From Clostridium sp. Marseille-P299 (GTDB lineage: Bacteria; Bacillota; Clostridia; Lachnospirales; Lachnospiraceae), in the NCBI RefSeq assembly GCF_900078195.1, contig NZ_FJVE01000007.1, positions 496,001-560,000 on the forward strand: a stretch of 64,000 nucleotides of DNA, read 5' to 3'. The translations under genes and the position numbers were made by a program. This document shows positions 1 to 8,505 of the stretch, piece by piece. Each line of letters opens with the position of its first letter. The first letter of the stretch is position 1. The notes beneath the pieces were generated by a model. It made no database searches and was not told the origin of the DNA. It worked only from the letters and a program-made list of their open reading frames with translations.

Positions 1-81
1 AAAGGAATTAATTCAGTATTTATTCTTTATAATTTTGATACATTTATGACGGACAATCATTTTTATCGTTTAAGCAGATAA
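1..81 (+). CDS. C-terminal end of an upstream gene (partial)
   Basis: Frame 1 is open from the first base and ends at TAA 79-81, giving 26 residues that finish in TDNHFYRLSR. A ribosome binding site and a new gene follow directly, so this is most likely the tail of an upstream gene, probably in the same operon as the SGNH protein. Too little is present to name a family. Confidence 0.5.
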   Translation, partial: KGINSVFILYNFDTFMTDNHFYRLSR

Positions 82-108
82 ATAGTAGGGGACTAGGAGG
101 TAATAAAA

Positions 109-1254
109 ATGGTTCGGGATTCACAAAGAGAAAAATGGCGGAGAAGACGCAGAAGAAGAAAAATATTTCATTATACTAAGATTGTAGTCATTTTATTATT
201 AATATGTGGAATTGTATACGGAAGTAAAAAATTCTATGAGAAAGAATTTTTAGAAAATGCAAAAGAAGAGGATGCTATAGAAACAATTAATCCTACAGAC
301 AAACCAAGTAATATAAGTATATCAGATGATGAAGAAGATGAAAATATTAGTGAGGATACTAATAGAAAAAATTTAGATGAGACAAATGATTCAAATCCAA
401 TTAAGATGCCAGGTGAGTCGGAAGCAGATGATGGAATAAAAGAGCCTGAGGTAACAAAGGAACCTGAGGCAATAAAAGAACCTGAAGCAACAAAAGAACC
501 TGAGGTGACAAAAGAACCTGAGGCAACAAAAGAACCTGAGGTAACAAAAGAGCCTGAAGCAACAAAAGAACCTGTGGTAACAAAAGAACCTGAAGTGACA
601 AAGACACCTGAAGTAACAAAAAAGCCAGAGGTAACGCAAAAGCCCGAAGTAACAAAAATACCAGATTCGAATGTGGATTCGAATGATGATTCTTATTTTG
701 ATGATGCTGTTTTTATTGGAGATTCAAGGACAGAAGGTTTTGGAATATATTCAGGTTTAAAAAATGCAACATTTTACGCCGAGAAAGGATTAATGGTAGA
801 TACTATTCTAACGGAAAAGGTTGCGAAAGTAGATGGAGAGAAGATGACTATTTTAAAGGCTTTGGAAAAGAAATCCTTTAAAAAGGTATATATAATGCTT
901 GGAGTAAATGAGCTTGGTTGGGATTCTGATAGTATTTTTATTGAAAGATATACAAACATCATTAAAGAGATAAAAGAATTACAACCCCAGGCAGAAATTT
1001 ATGTGCAAAGCATTATTCATATCAATAGTGAAAAGCTTAGGAACCCTCAATCTTATCTAAATAATAAGAAAATCAATAAAAGAAATGAATTGATAAAAAA
1101 AATGGCGGAGGAAAATGAGGTCCATTATTTAGACTTGAATAGTGTTTTATCTGACAGCAATGGAAATTTATTTTTAGATGCTTCATCCGATGGAATACAT
1201 TTAAATAAAGAGTATTGTAAGGTATGGAAAAAGTATTTAATAGAAAACAAATAG
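109..1254 (+). CDS. Membrane-anchored SGNH/GDSL-type hydrolase domain protein
   Basis: The 381-residue product has a very basic N-terminus (WRRRRRRRK), one membrane helix at about residues 22-40, and then an acidic low-complexity stalk. From about 113 to 185 the stalk is made of short TKEPE(A/V) repeats. The C-terminal domain (about 200-381) carries SGNH-hydrolase blocks: GDSR at about 204, GVNE at about 265 and DGIHL at about 361. This suggests an extracytoplasmic esterase or acetyl-transfer type activity on a surface glycan. Such domains often sit beside O-acyltransferases, but the partner here lies outside the window. The start is supported by AGGAGG 9 bases upstream. The fold is fairly sure; the substrate is unknown. 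Confidence 0.8.
   Translation: MVRDSQREKWRRRRRRRKIFHYTKIVVILLLICGIVYGSKKFYEKEFLENAKEEDAIETINPTDKPSNISISDDEEDENISEDTNRKNLDETNDSNPIKMPGESEADDGIKEPEVTKEPEAIKEPEATKEPEVTKEPEATKEPEVTKEPEATKEPVVTKEPEVTKTPEVTKKPEVTQKPEVTKIPDSNVDSNDDSYFDDAVFIGDSRTEGFGIYSGLKNATFYAEKGLMVDTILTEKVAKVDGEKMTILKALEKKSFKKVYIMLGVNELGWDSDSIFIERYTNIIKEIKELQPQAEIYVQSIIHINSEKLRNPQSYLNNKKINKRNELIKKMAEENEVHYLDLNSVLSDSNGNLFLDASSDGIHLNKEYCKVWKKYLIENK
412..660 (+). repeat. In-frame short repeats encoding a TKEPE-rich stalk
   Basis: About a dozen copies of a roughly 18-base unit read ACAAAAGAACCTGAGGTA with drift, encoding TKEPEV or TKEPEA. They form the linker between the membrane helix and the SGNH domain. Units this similar at DNA level can expand or contract by slippage. 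Confidence 0.85.
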
Positions 1255-1345
1255 GCAAATAAATAAACAGATAAATAAGAAAATAGATAAATAAGAAAAT
1301 AGTGAAGTAAATAATTTAATAAATGATTAAATAAATTAATAAGTA
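1255..1345. repeat. AT-rich degenerate tandem repeats after a stop codon
   Basis: The gap after the SGNH gene is built from drifting copies of AAATAAGAAAATAGAT-like units. Similar repeats follow several other stop codons in this window. Confidence 0.5.
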
Positions 1346-1362
1346 GACAAAGGAGAAGAATT

Positions 1363-1830
1363 ATGAAAAAAGTAAAAAAAATTATGATGGTAGGATTGGT
1401 AGGAGCAGCAATGATTATGTCCCTTAGTGGATGTAAAAAGGGGGCAAGCAAAGAAATAGATATAAATACTGTCGCTGATAACTTATTAAATAACATTACT
1501 TATGAAGATGAGTTATCGCAAGTAGATTATGATATGGTATATGAAATGGATGATATTCAGATAAATGAGAGTGTAGTTTATGTAAGTAGTGGTGCAACTG
1601 CGGAAGAAATCGCTGCATTTAGCTGTACAACAGAAGACGATGCTAAAAAAGTACAAACTATTTTAGAAAACAGAGTGGAAGAACAGAAAGAATCTTTTCA
1701 AAATTATTTCCCAGAGGAATTAGTAAAGCTTGATAAAGCTGTAATTATTAAAGAGGGAAAAAGCGTTGTTTTAAGTATTTCGAATGATGAACAAAAGGCT
1801 GAAGATATTATAAATGAAGCAAAAAAATAA
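1363..1830 (+). CDS. DUF4358 lipoprotein
   Basis: The 155-residue product has a lipoprotein signal peptide ending in the lipobox LSGC at about residues 21-24, so it should be anchored on the outer face of the membrane. The remainder has the features of DUF4358: the TAEEIAAF segment, an R...Q pair in the middle (NRVEEQKESFQNYFP), and a closing GKSVVLSISND strand. No enzymatic function is known for the family. AGGAGAAG precedes the ATG by 6 bases. It follows the SGNH gene by about 100 bases without a clear terminator and may be cotranscribed. A long hairpin ends the unit downstream. Confidence 0.8.
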   Translation: MKKVKKIMMVGLVGAAMIMSLSGCKKGASKEIDINTVADNLLNNITYEDELSQVDYDMVYEMDDIQINESVVYVSSGATAEEIAAFSCTTEDDAKKVQTILENRVEEQKESFQNYFPEELVKLDKAVIIKEGKSVVLSISNDEQKAEDIINEAKK

Positions 1831-1928
1831 GCTGAGGTAATACGATACGGAAAAAGAATGGGTCTAAATATATGAATTAGATTCATAGCATGAAATATCG
1901 TATTTTACTTAAAAAAATGTAAAGAAAG

Positions 1929-1997
1929 ACTACATATGTGTATTTCCTATTTAAAATATTAATAATAAAAAGGAATTACACATATGTAGTTTTATTT
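1929..1997. terminator. Bidirectional hairpin terminator
   Basis: A 19-base stem (1929-1947 with 1972-1990, one or two mismatches) ending in ACTACATATGTG / CACATATGTAGT is followed by TTTTATTTT. It lies between the + strand lipoprotein and the - strand ferredoxin remnant, so it can serve both. Confidence 0.7.
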
Positions 1998-2039
1998 TAA
2001 AGATTTATTTATCTAGTTATAAATAATGTCTATAAAGAT

Positions 2040-2556
2040 TTATCCAATAAATAGTTCAGGTTCACATCGTTTCGAACTAAAATTAGTGATTAACATGTCA
2101 TGAAATTTTACGTATGCTTCATGTGTTATTTCTTTTGCAGATACTGGACATCGACGGATACAACTACAACATCTCAAACATTTATTTGCATCTACTTCTT
2201 TAAAATTAGTTAAACTGATTGCTCCCGTTGGACAATGTTTGGCACAAATACCACAGGAGTTGCACGAATCCTCCGTTACTGGTGCCATAGGAGGCATTGC
2301 TGGTTTCACCACATAAGGAAATTCTCCGGGAACATTTAAATCATTGATTTCCCTAACACTAGAGAATTTAGAAATTCTATTTTTAATTTCTTCACCAAAG
2401 CTCATGCATATCGATAAATCGTTCACATCTGGTCGCCCAGTTGCTAACTCTTTTGTAGAAGAGTGTTCTGCTACAAAAGCACCGGCAGCCAAACCTATAA
2501 AACCTTTCGCTGTAAATATATCTTTTAATTCTAAAAGGGCATTTTCATGGGAAGAC
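2040..2556 (-). pseudogene. EFR1-type ferredoxin/flavodoxin protein, N-terminal half deleted
   Basis: The - strand frame encodes two 4Fe-4S clusters, CNSCGICAKHCP and CLRCCSCIRRCP, preceded by AAGAFVAEHS and GRPDVNDL. That order is typical of the C-terminal part of EFR1-family proteins, which begin with a flavodoxin-like domain. Homologous-looking sequence (ENALLELKDIFTAKGFIGL) continues in frame beyond the first usable ATG at 2492, up to about 2546-2556. There it changes abruptly into the methyltransferase reading on the other strand. The flavodoxin half, the start codon and the promoter are missing. A 150-residue ferredoxin starting at 2492 could still be made, but no ribosome binding site is evident. 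Loss of function is an inference from the truncation. Confidence 0.75.
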
Positions 2557-3183
2557 CGATGGAATTTTGATGATTGGGCTACTAGTTATGATAAAGTAGT
2601 AAAATCCGATACAAAGGGTCTAGCATTTTATAAAAATTATACGAAGGTTATAAAAACAACTGCGGACAAGGTGAATGAAAAACAGGGTAAAATTATTGAA
2701 ATAGGAATTGGGACAGGGAATTTAGTGCTTGAAGTTTTGAAACAAAATAGTGTAAATCTAGAGGATGTTATAGGTGTTGATCAATCAGTTAATATGCTTC
2801 GCGTTACAAAAAAGAAAATTCCAAAACTTAATGTTAAAGTCGGAACCTTTTTGAAATTACCATTTGAAGATAATGTTTGTGATACGATTGTTACCTCATA
2901 TGCGTTTCACCATTGTAATGATAAGGAAAAAGAATTAGCAATTCATGAAATGGACCGTGTGTTGCGCCATAAGGGTAGAATTATTATAACAGATTTAATG
3001 TTTGAGAATTCTACTGCCAGAGAAAAGTTTGTTAAAAAATGTACAAAATAAGAACTTAGGGATTTAGAGGATGAATATTTTGGATATATAGATGAGCTAG
3101 AAAAAATCCTTACTTCAATGGGATATTGCTGTAATCATCAGCAAATAGACGAACTTATATGGATATTAGTTGCTGAAAAATGA
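2548..3183 (+). pseudogene. YrrT-like SAM-dependent methyltransferase, start lost and nonsense codon
   Basis: From about 2548 the + strand encodes a class I methyltransferase: WNFDDWATSYD at the N-terminus, the SAM loop EIGIGTGNL, acidic GVDQS, and SYAFHHCND near the active region. This resembles the Bacillus YrrT family. The start codon and upstream region are missing at the junction with the ferredoxin remnant. The only ATG in frame (2344) lies inside that antisense remnant, so the open frame from 2344 is a chimera. An in-frame TAA at 3049-3051 interrupts the gene. The same frame continues beyond it with plausible C-terminal sequence (ELRDLEDEYFGYIDELEK) to TGA at 3181-3183. It is probably a pseudogene. 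Confidence 0.75.
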
Positions 3184-3197
3184 TTTTATTACAAGTA

Positions 3198-3225
3198 TTG
3201 ACAAAAACTTTTTTACGTGTATAAT
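3198..3225 (+). promoter_or_regulatory. Promoter for the SDR gene
   Basis: A perfect TTGACA (3198-3203) and TATAAT (3220-3225) are separated by 16 bases. The start codon of the SDR gene lies about 110 bases downstream. Confidence 0.75.
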
Positions 3226-3334
3226 TACCTAATGTATCCATTGTGTTAAAATATTAACAAATAAAAAGTAAATGGATCAGTGTACTGTTACCTTATAAAG
3301 TTTATGAATTCTATTCAGAAAGGAAACGTAAGAC

Positions 3335-4084
3335 ATGAAATTACTCGAAGGAAAAGTAGCGATTGTAACAGGAGGTTCACGTGGTATCGGGTATGCTATT
3401 GTTAAGAAGTTTCTTGAGCATGGCGCAAAAGTAGTATTGTGTGGTTCAAGAGAAGAAACAGCAGTGGCAGCAGTGAAAGCATTAATCAAAGAAAACAATG
3501 AGTATGAAGTATCTGGAGTTTGGCCTGATTTGTGTAATCCTGCAGAAGTTAAGAAATGCTTTACTGAAATAAAAGAGAAGTATGGAGCTATTGATATTTT
3601 AGTTAACAATGCAGGTGTTTCATCAAGTGAAAGTATTTATACATATAAACCCGAAGATTTTGCAAGAACTATAGATTTGAATGTAAATGCAGTGTTTTAT
3701 TGTTCCCAAGCAGTTGCTGGCTTTATGAAGGAACAGGGCGGTGGAGTAATATTAAACACTAGTTCCATGGTTAGTTTATACGGACAAAGAAGTGGATGTG
3801 CGTATCCAGCCTCTAAGTATGCAGTAAATGGTATGACGAAATCATTAGCGAGAGAATTAGGCCCAGATAATATTCGAGTAAATACCGTGGCACCAGGAAT
3901 TACGAATACCGACATGGTAGCGAAACTTCCAGATGAAGTAATTAAACCTTTAATTTCAATGATACCTCTAAAGAGAATCGGGGAATCGGAGGATTGTGCA
4001 AATGCATTTTTATATCTTGCAAGTGATTTAGCTAGCTATGTTACAGGAGAAATACTTTCTGTGGATGGGGCGACAATATTCTAA
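3335..4084 (+). CDS. SDR-family oxidoreductase (FabG-like)
   Basis: The 249-residue product is a classical short-chain dehydrogenase/reductase of full length. It has the nucleotide-binding TGGSRGIG at about residues 12-19, NNAG near 90, and the catalytic Tyr157 and Lys161 (YPASK) after a serine in TSSM. NAD(P)H-dependent reduction of a keto group, such as 3-oxoacyl-ACP or a polyol/steroid ketone, fits the family. It is a single-gene unit with its own promoter and terminator and is not next to fatty-acid genes, so a dedicated role in lipid synthesis is not supported. GAAAGGAAA precedes the ATG. Confidence 0.85.
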   Translation: MKLLEGKVAIVTGGSRGIGYAIVKKFLEHGAKVVLCGSREETAVAAVKALIKENNEYEVSGVWPDLCNPAEVKKCFTEIKEKYGAIDILVNNAGVSSSESIYTYKPEDFARTIDLNVNAVFYCSQAVAGFMKEQGGGVILNTSSMVSLYGQRSGCAYPASKYAVNGMTKSLARELGPDNIRVNTVAPGITNTDMVAKLPDEVIKPLISMIPLKRIGESEDCANAFLYLASDLASYVTGEILSVDGATIF

Positions 4085-4120
4085 AGATTATAATTTTGTT
4101 ACATAAATAAAATTTTTATA

Positions 4121-4157
4121 ATGACCATTCGGAGATTTCCGAATGGTCATTTTTATC
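4121..4157 (+). terminator. Rho-independent terminator after the SDR gene
   Basis: A perfect 13-base stem, ATGACCATTCGGA with TCCGAATGGTCAT, has a 4-base loop and is followed by TTTTTAT. Confidence 0.9.
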
Positions 4158-4159
4158 AT

Positions 4160-4432
4160 GGTAGAAATTAAAAGTCATACAATAATTGGTAAAACATGGT
4201 ATAATATTGTTGTATTTAGAAAAAGAGACAGGATCTTATTCTATTTAAAATACTTAACAGCTTTATAAAATAAAAAAACTTGGACCTATAATAATTGAGG
4301 TTAGATAATTTTCTAATATTTCAATACACTTGATTGCTCAAGAAATAATTATCTCAAATGTTAAAAGGTATTTAATAAAACGGTTAATTGAATTATTAAA
4401 AAATAGGATGGGAAGGAGGGGGAAAAAATAAG
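4160..4432 (+). promoter_or_regulatory. Serpin promoter and long leader
   Basis: An extended -10 element (TG-G-TATAAT, 4197-4205) lies about 230 bases upstream of the serpin start. The long leader contains an imperfect inverted repeat around 4300-4370 (TTGAG..GATAATT with AATTATCTCAA) and no ORF. A second TATAAT-like box is near 4285. The function of the leader is unknown. Confidence 0.45.
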
Positions 4433-5809
4433 GTGTATGATAAAAAAGTAGATGATAAAAACAAGGTAGATAATAAAAGCAAGGTGTATGATAAAAACAA
4501 GGTGGATAATAAAAACAAGTTGAATAAAAGAAAGCTATTACAAATTGGATTTATTTTTATAGCTCTTTTCGTTGTTATTATCTTAATAGATCGACAGTTT
4601 CTAAATAATCATTGGAAATCGGATGGTATAACTTCAGGAATAAAATATGATCTTCCAACTATAACTGAAACTACTGACTTTTCTAAGATATCAAATAAAA
4701 TCAACTTGTTTACATATGAGTATTTTAAGAATATGAATAGTAAAGATAAAACTGAGAACATATTTGTATCACCATATAGTCTATATCAGTCAATGGCTAT
4801 GTTATCATTTGGTGCCAATGGAGAGACAAAAACGCAGATACTAGAAAGCTTATATCTTACAGAGTTAGAGGATAAAGAAATTGGAGAAAATCAGTACTTG
4901 CTAAATAAAAAACTCTTTGATACAAAAAATGCGAAGGTTTTTTCGGGGAATTCATTGTGGCTAGATAATTCTTTGATTTTAAATGATAAAATCATAGAAA
5001 ACTTTGTAGCACCAATTGAAAACTATTTTCATGGTGATGTTTTTTACAAAGATTTAGCTAAAACAAGTACCATGAAAGAGATTGATGATTGGGCATCTAA
5101 AAATACGGAAGGACATATCTCAAAAATTTCGCCAGAATTAAATACTTTGGATTTGTTATGTTTATTAAATGCCGTATATTTCGATTCAAAATGGGCGAAT
5201 GCATTTCAAAAAAGTATGACAGTTGAAGATTCTTTTTACGGCATAGAGAAAGAATCACAAGTAAGTATGATGAATATAACTGAAACGAAGTTTAAAACAT
5301 TTTACACAGAGGAGTTACAAGGAATTAGGATACCATACAAGGAAGATTACGTTATGGAAATTCTTATGACCAACAGTGAAATTAATCAAACGATTCAAGA
5401 TTTTTGTAAGAATAAGAGTGTAGAAGAATTAAGAGAAATCTTTCAATTATTTGATACAAAATCAGAAGACATCAATGTTAATTTGCAGTTGCCAAAGTTT
5501 AAAATGGTGTATACAGATAAGGACGTTATTTCAATTTTAAGAAATCTTGGAGTTCATAATGCGTTTACAATAGGTGCTGATTTTACGGAAATATCAAAAC
5601 GTTTATTCATTGATAAGATATTTCAAAAAACATATATCGAGGTAGACGAAGAAGGGACGAAAGCATTTGCGATTTCGTTTACTGGTGGGAAAACATCATC
5701 CCCTCGGAAAGATGTAAAAGAGTTTATCGTTAATCGACCATTCATATTTACGATTCGAGAAGAAACTACAGATACCATTCTTTTTATTGGTAGTATTATA
5801 GACCTATAA
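4433..5809 (+). CDS. Membrane-anchored serpin (serine protease inhibitor)
   Basis: The 458-residue product has a cytoplasmic run of Lys/Asp/Asn repeats (DDKNKVDNKSKV type, residues 1-32), one membrane helix at about 37-54, and then a full serpin domain. Serpin landmarks are NAVYFDSKWANAF, the hinge EEGTKAFAISFTGG (from about residue 403) and the closing VNRPFIFTIRE...ILFIGSI. The family traps target serine or cysteine proteases by cleavage of the loop after the hinge; the P1 residue cannot be fixed by eye. Topology suggests the inhibitor is displayed outside the cell. The start is GTG, chosen because AAGGAGGGGG lies just upstream. It is monocistronic. Confidence 0.88.
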   Translation: MYDKKVDDKNKVDNKSKVYDKNKVDNKNKLNKRKLLQIGFIFIALFVVIILIDRQFLNNHWKSDGITSGIKYDLPTITETTDFSKISNKINLFTYEYFKNMNSKDKTENIFVSPYSLYQSMAMLSFGANGETKTQILESLYLTELEDKEIGENQYLLNKKLFDTKNAKVFSGNSLWLDNSLILNDKIIENFVAPIENYFHGDVFYKDLAKTSTMKEIDDWASKNTEGHISKISPELNTLDLLCLLNAVYFDSKWANAFQKSMTVEDSFYGIEKESQVSMMNITETKFKTFYTEELQGIRIPYKEDYVMEILMTNSEINQTIQDFCKNKSVEELREIFQLFDTKSEDINVNLQLPKFKMVYTDKDVISILRNLGVHNAFTIGADFTEISKRLFIDKIFQKTYIEVDEEGTKAFAISFTGGKTSSPRKDVKEFIVNRPFIFTIREETTDTILFIGSIIDL

Positions 5810-5815
5810 GCTGAT

Positions 5816-5896
5816 ATGCTATGCCCAAAATGCGGACATGAATTGCTTAAAGGAAATTATCTAGGTGGTACGATTTATTACTGTGAACATTGTTAG
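5816..5896 (+). CDS. Possible 26-residue zinc-ribbon microprotein
   Basis: A short frame starting at ATG 5816, 7 bases after the serpin stop, reads MLCPKCGHE...YYCEHC with two CxxC pairs spaced as in a zinc ribbon. There is no convincing ribosome binding site, so it may be a remnant of a larger zinc-ribbon protein or be translated by coupling to the serpin. The four-cysteine pattern is visible directly; expression is not. Confidence 0.35.
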   Translation: MLCPKCGHELLKGNYLGGTIYYCEHC

Positions 5897-5973
5897 AAAT
5901 AATTAAAACAGACACGACATACTGATGTCATGTTTCAAAGGATAAAGTAAAGAAAACTTTGGAGGTTGTTCGC

Positions 5974-6732
5974 ATGATAGATTCACGTTATGGTTTCGAT
6001 TACTCTACTGGTGATAACATTAACGATAGAAAAGAGGATCTTATGGAAACTTACAAAATAAAATGTTTTGAAGATTTTTGTGAAACTTTACAAAACTGTG
6101 GATTTACCCTGGGGGGAGAAAATAACGAGGGAGTCTTTACAATCTGTGACTTATTTGACGATAGTATCGTATGGCATACAGAAAATCCAGAGACAGATCC
6201 ATGGGAATGGCGTATGCGGGTATTAAATGAGCGTACAGATATTGCCTATGCAAAACTCTTTTTTAAAAAAAGTGGATATATCACAAAGGATTGGTATCCT
6301 TACTTTCTTAAAATTCGTAGAAACGGTGAAAGTCTGGAAGAAGCTTATTTCAATGGAACAATTTCAAATACTGCAAAGCGTATTTATGAGATTATTGAAA
6401 CACAAGAAATTGTAGCATTTCATGATATTAAGAAATTAGGAAATTTTAATAAAGAAGATAATTATCGCTTTGAAAAGGCCTTGGTAGAATTGCAGATGAA
6501 GATGTTTATTACTATGTGTGGTAGACAACAAAAAACCAACCAATTTGGAGAAGGTTATGGATGGAATTCTACTGTATTTTGTACTACAGAAAAATTCTGG
6601 GGGTCAGATATTTTTAATACGTCAGAATCAATATCGATGAGTGAAGCAGAAGCTATAATAAAGGAGCAAATATATAAATTAAATCCGAATGCATATGAAA
6701 AGAAAATAAGGAAATTCATCTATGGGAAATAA
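5974..6732 (+). CDS. AlkZ-related winged-helix protein
   Basis: The product is 252 residues from ATG 5974, chosen because GGAGG (5961-5965) sits 8 bases upstream. An in-frame TTG at 5959 would place the ribosome binding site inside the gene. The central block (VWHTENPETDPWEWRMRVL, then AYAKLFFKKSGYIT and WYPYF) resembles proteins annotated as related to the AlkZ/YcaQ DNA glycosylases. It is shorter, however, and I cannot confirm catalytic residues. A DNA-repair role is therefore only an inference. It is a single gene with a strong terminator. Confidence 0.6.
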   Translation: MIDSRYGFDYSTGDNINDRKEDLMETYKIKCFEDFCETLQNCGFTLGGENNEGVFTICDLFDDSIVWHTENPETDPWEWRMRVLNERTDIAYAKLFFKKSGYITKDWYPYFLKIRRNGESLEEAYFNGTISNTAKRIYEIIETQEIVAFHDIKKLGNFNKEDNYRFEKALVELQMKMFITMCGRQQKTNQFGEGYGWNSTVFCTTEKFWGSDIFNTSESISMSEAEAIIKEQIYKLNPNAYEKKIRKFIYGK

Positions 6733-6740
6733 ATAATAGA

Positions 6741-6783
6741 AATGAACTGGGCCCTATGTGATTAGGGTACAGTTCATTTTTTA
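6741..6783 (+). terminator. Rho-independent terminator
   Basis: AATGAACTG..CCCTA pairs with TAGGG..CAGTTCATT around a 6-base loop and is followed by TTTTTT. Confidence 0.85.
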
Positions 6784-6904
6784 CTTTACAAAAGCGCTAA
6801 CTCCTTGTTTTCTATAAAAATCAATACTTTAGTACCTAAAATTAATTGTATCTAAAGTAGAAAATCATGTAGTAATTATATTTTAATATATTAATAATAA
6901 GTAA

Positions 6905-6934
6905 TTGACAATATTGTATGTCATACAGTATATT
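6905..6934 (+). promoter_or_regulatory. PadR promoter with palindromic operator in the spacer
   Basis: TTGACA (6905-6910) and TATATT (6929-6934) are 18 bases apart. The palindrome TGTATG-T-CATACA (6915-6927) fills the spacer, a position that fits autorepression by the PadR protein encoded directly downstream. Confidence 0.6.
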
Positions 6935-6955
6935 GGAAATAGGAGGTGATTCGAA

Positions 6956-7297
6956 TTGGAATTTGATGAATTACTATCAATATTTGATACAGAATTAAAG
7001 CGAGGTACATTAACATTAGTAATTATGAGCCACTTACAAACTCCACAATACGGATATTCGCTGATACAAAATATAACAGAACAACAAATAGATGTAGAAG
7101 CAGGAACCCTATATCCAATGCTAAGACGTTTAGAAAAACAAGGAGTGCTAACAAGTGATTGGGATACCAATGAAAGCAGACCAAGAAAATACTATAAATT
7201 AAGTGATTTAGGAATGCAGTTATTTTTAAGACTTAAGGAGAACTGGAAGAATCTTTCGAATCAAATGAATCAAATATTATGGGAGGAAAATGAATGA
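6956..7297 (+). CDS. PadR-family transcriptional regulator
   Basis: The 113-residue winged-helix protein has PadR family features: LTLVIMSHLQTPQYGYSL at the N-terminus, VEAGTLYPMLRRLE as recognition helix, and RPRKYYKLSDLG in the wing. The start is TTG, preceded by AGGAGGTGA. It overlaps the next gene by four bases (ATGA), the usual arrangement of PadR regulators with the HAAS/DUF1700-type membrane proteins they control. Ligand unknown. It probably represses its own promoter through the palindrome at 6915-6927. Confidence 0.9.
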   Translation: MEFDELLSIFDTELKRGTLTLVIMSHLQTPQYGYSLIQNITEQQIDVEAGTLYPMLRRLEKQGVLTSDWDTNESRPRKYYKLSDLGMQLFLRLKENWKNLSNQMNQILWEENE

Positions 7298-8286
7298 ATC
7301 TAATTGATAGGTATGTTTATACAGCAACCAGACATTTGAACGATAAAGTTAAAGCTGAGATGGAAGCAGAAATACGTGAAACAATTAGTGATATGCTACC
7401 AGATGATTACACCGATGAGGATGTACAAAAGGTATTATATGAGCTTGGAAATCCAACCTTACTTGCGGAAAAATATCAAGAAAATCCAAGATATTTAATA
7501 GGACCATATCTATATAATAATTATCTTTATGTGTTAAAGCTTGTTTTGATTATTATCCTCTGTATTGCACCAATTGCAGCATTTGTATCGATTGTAACTG
7601 AAGTAAGACCAACAAAAGATATTGAATTTCTGGTCCTAATGGTAACTAAAGTTTTATCATATATGCTTCAGGGAGCTTTTCAAGTATTTACCTGGGTTAC
7701 TATTATTTTTGCATGTATGGAACGTATTAAAAGTCCTTCTATGATATGGCCATTCACAGGAAAAGAATGGACAGTCAAAGATTTAGTGGATGCTCCATTA
7801 ACAAAAAAGAATAAGATAGCAAAAAGCGATCCGGTTTTCTCAATTATATTTATTATGATTTTTACTATAGTGATTTTATTCTATGACCAATATTTAGGAT
7901 GGTATACATTTGAAAATGGTGTATGGAATGTGACTCCTTTGTTTTATGGAAGAGATTTTTTTGGATATTATCCAAGTTTATTGATTTTAGCAATTTTAGG
8001 AATTGTAACTGCAATTTTTAAATTAATTTATCAACGATGGACGAAAGGATTGGCAATTCTAAACACTGTATACGGCATAGTAAGTATCGTAGTATGTTCA
8101 TCGTTCCTATTAAATAAAAATGTTTACAACCCTGAGTTTATGAAAAAGCTCGCCCAAGGCGTGAATATGGAGTTAAATCGTATTTTAGAAATCTGGCATT
8201 GGGGGATGATTGGTATCGTATTTTTTATCATCATAGGAACAGGAATTTGGGAGATTATACAAGGTTTTAGAAAAATAAAAGGATAG
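7294..8286 (+). CDS. HAAS-domain membrane protein
   Basis: The 330-residue product starts with a soluble alpha-helical segment (about 1-65: RYVYTATRHL, AEIRETI, VLYELGNPTLLAEKY) matching the HAAS/DUF1700-like sensory domain found next to PadR regulators. About six hydrophobic segments follow. The pairing suggests a membrane signalling or stress-response module, with function otherwise unknown. It is translationally coupled to the PadR gene through an ATGA overlap and ends at a terminator. Confidence 0.75.
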   Translation: MNLIDRYVYTATRHLNDKVKAEMEAEIRETISDMLPDDYTDEDVQKVLYELGNPTLLAEKYQENPRYLIGPYLYNNYLYVLKLVLIIILCIAPIAAFVSIVTEVRPTKDIEFLVLMVTKVLSYMLQGAFQVFTWVTIIFACMERIKSPSMIWPFTGKEWTVKDLVDAPLTKKNKIAKSDPVFSIIFIMIFTIVILFYDQYLGWYTFENGVWNVTPLFYGRDFFGYYPSLLILAILGIVTAIFKLIYQRWTKGLAILNTVYGIVSIVVCSSFLLNKNVYNPEFMKKLAQGVNMELNRILEIWHWGMIGIVFFIIIGTGIWEIIQGFRKIKG

Positions 8287-8295
8287 TTGTATATC

Positions 8296-8338
8296 AAAAG
8301 AGTTAAAGTGCAGAAGCTGTATTTTGACTCTTTTCATA
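8296..8338 (+). terminator. Rho-independent terminator
   Basis: An 18-base imperfect stem, AAAAGAGTTAAAGTGCAG with CTGTATTTTGACTCTTTT, closes the PadR/HAAS operon. Confidence 0.75.
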
Positions 8339-8505
8339 TATAAAACTTAAAAGATCCAATGAAAAACTATAACTATTACTTTTTTTCATAAGCGATGTGA
8401 GATATACTTATTATATTGTCAGAGTTCTCTTGATAAAGATGTTATATAGGACATTATGCTACATTAAAATGTTTTATTAATTTGAGTACATACTTGGAGG
8501 TCACG

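Noticed and set aside
391..655. Two open frames on the - strand rich in Leu/Phe/Cys
   Set aside because: They are the antisense of the TKEPE repeats, which lack stops in other frames because of the repeat unit. There is no ribosome binding site.
2344..2547. N-terminal part of a 235-residue + strand frame leading into the methyltransferase
   Set aside because: It is antisense to conserved ferredoxin cluster sequence; the frame is open across the deletion junction by chance, so only the part after 2548 is methyltransferase.
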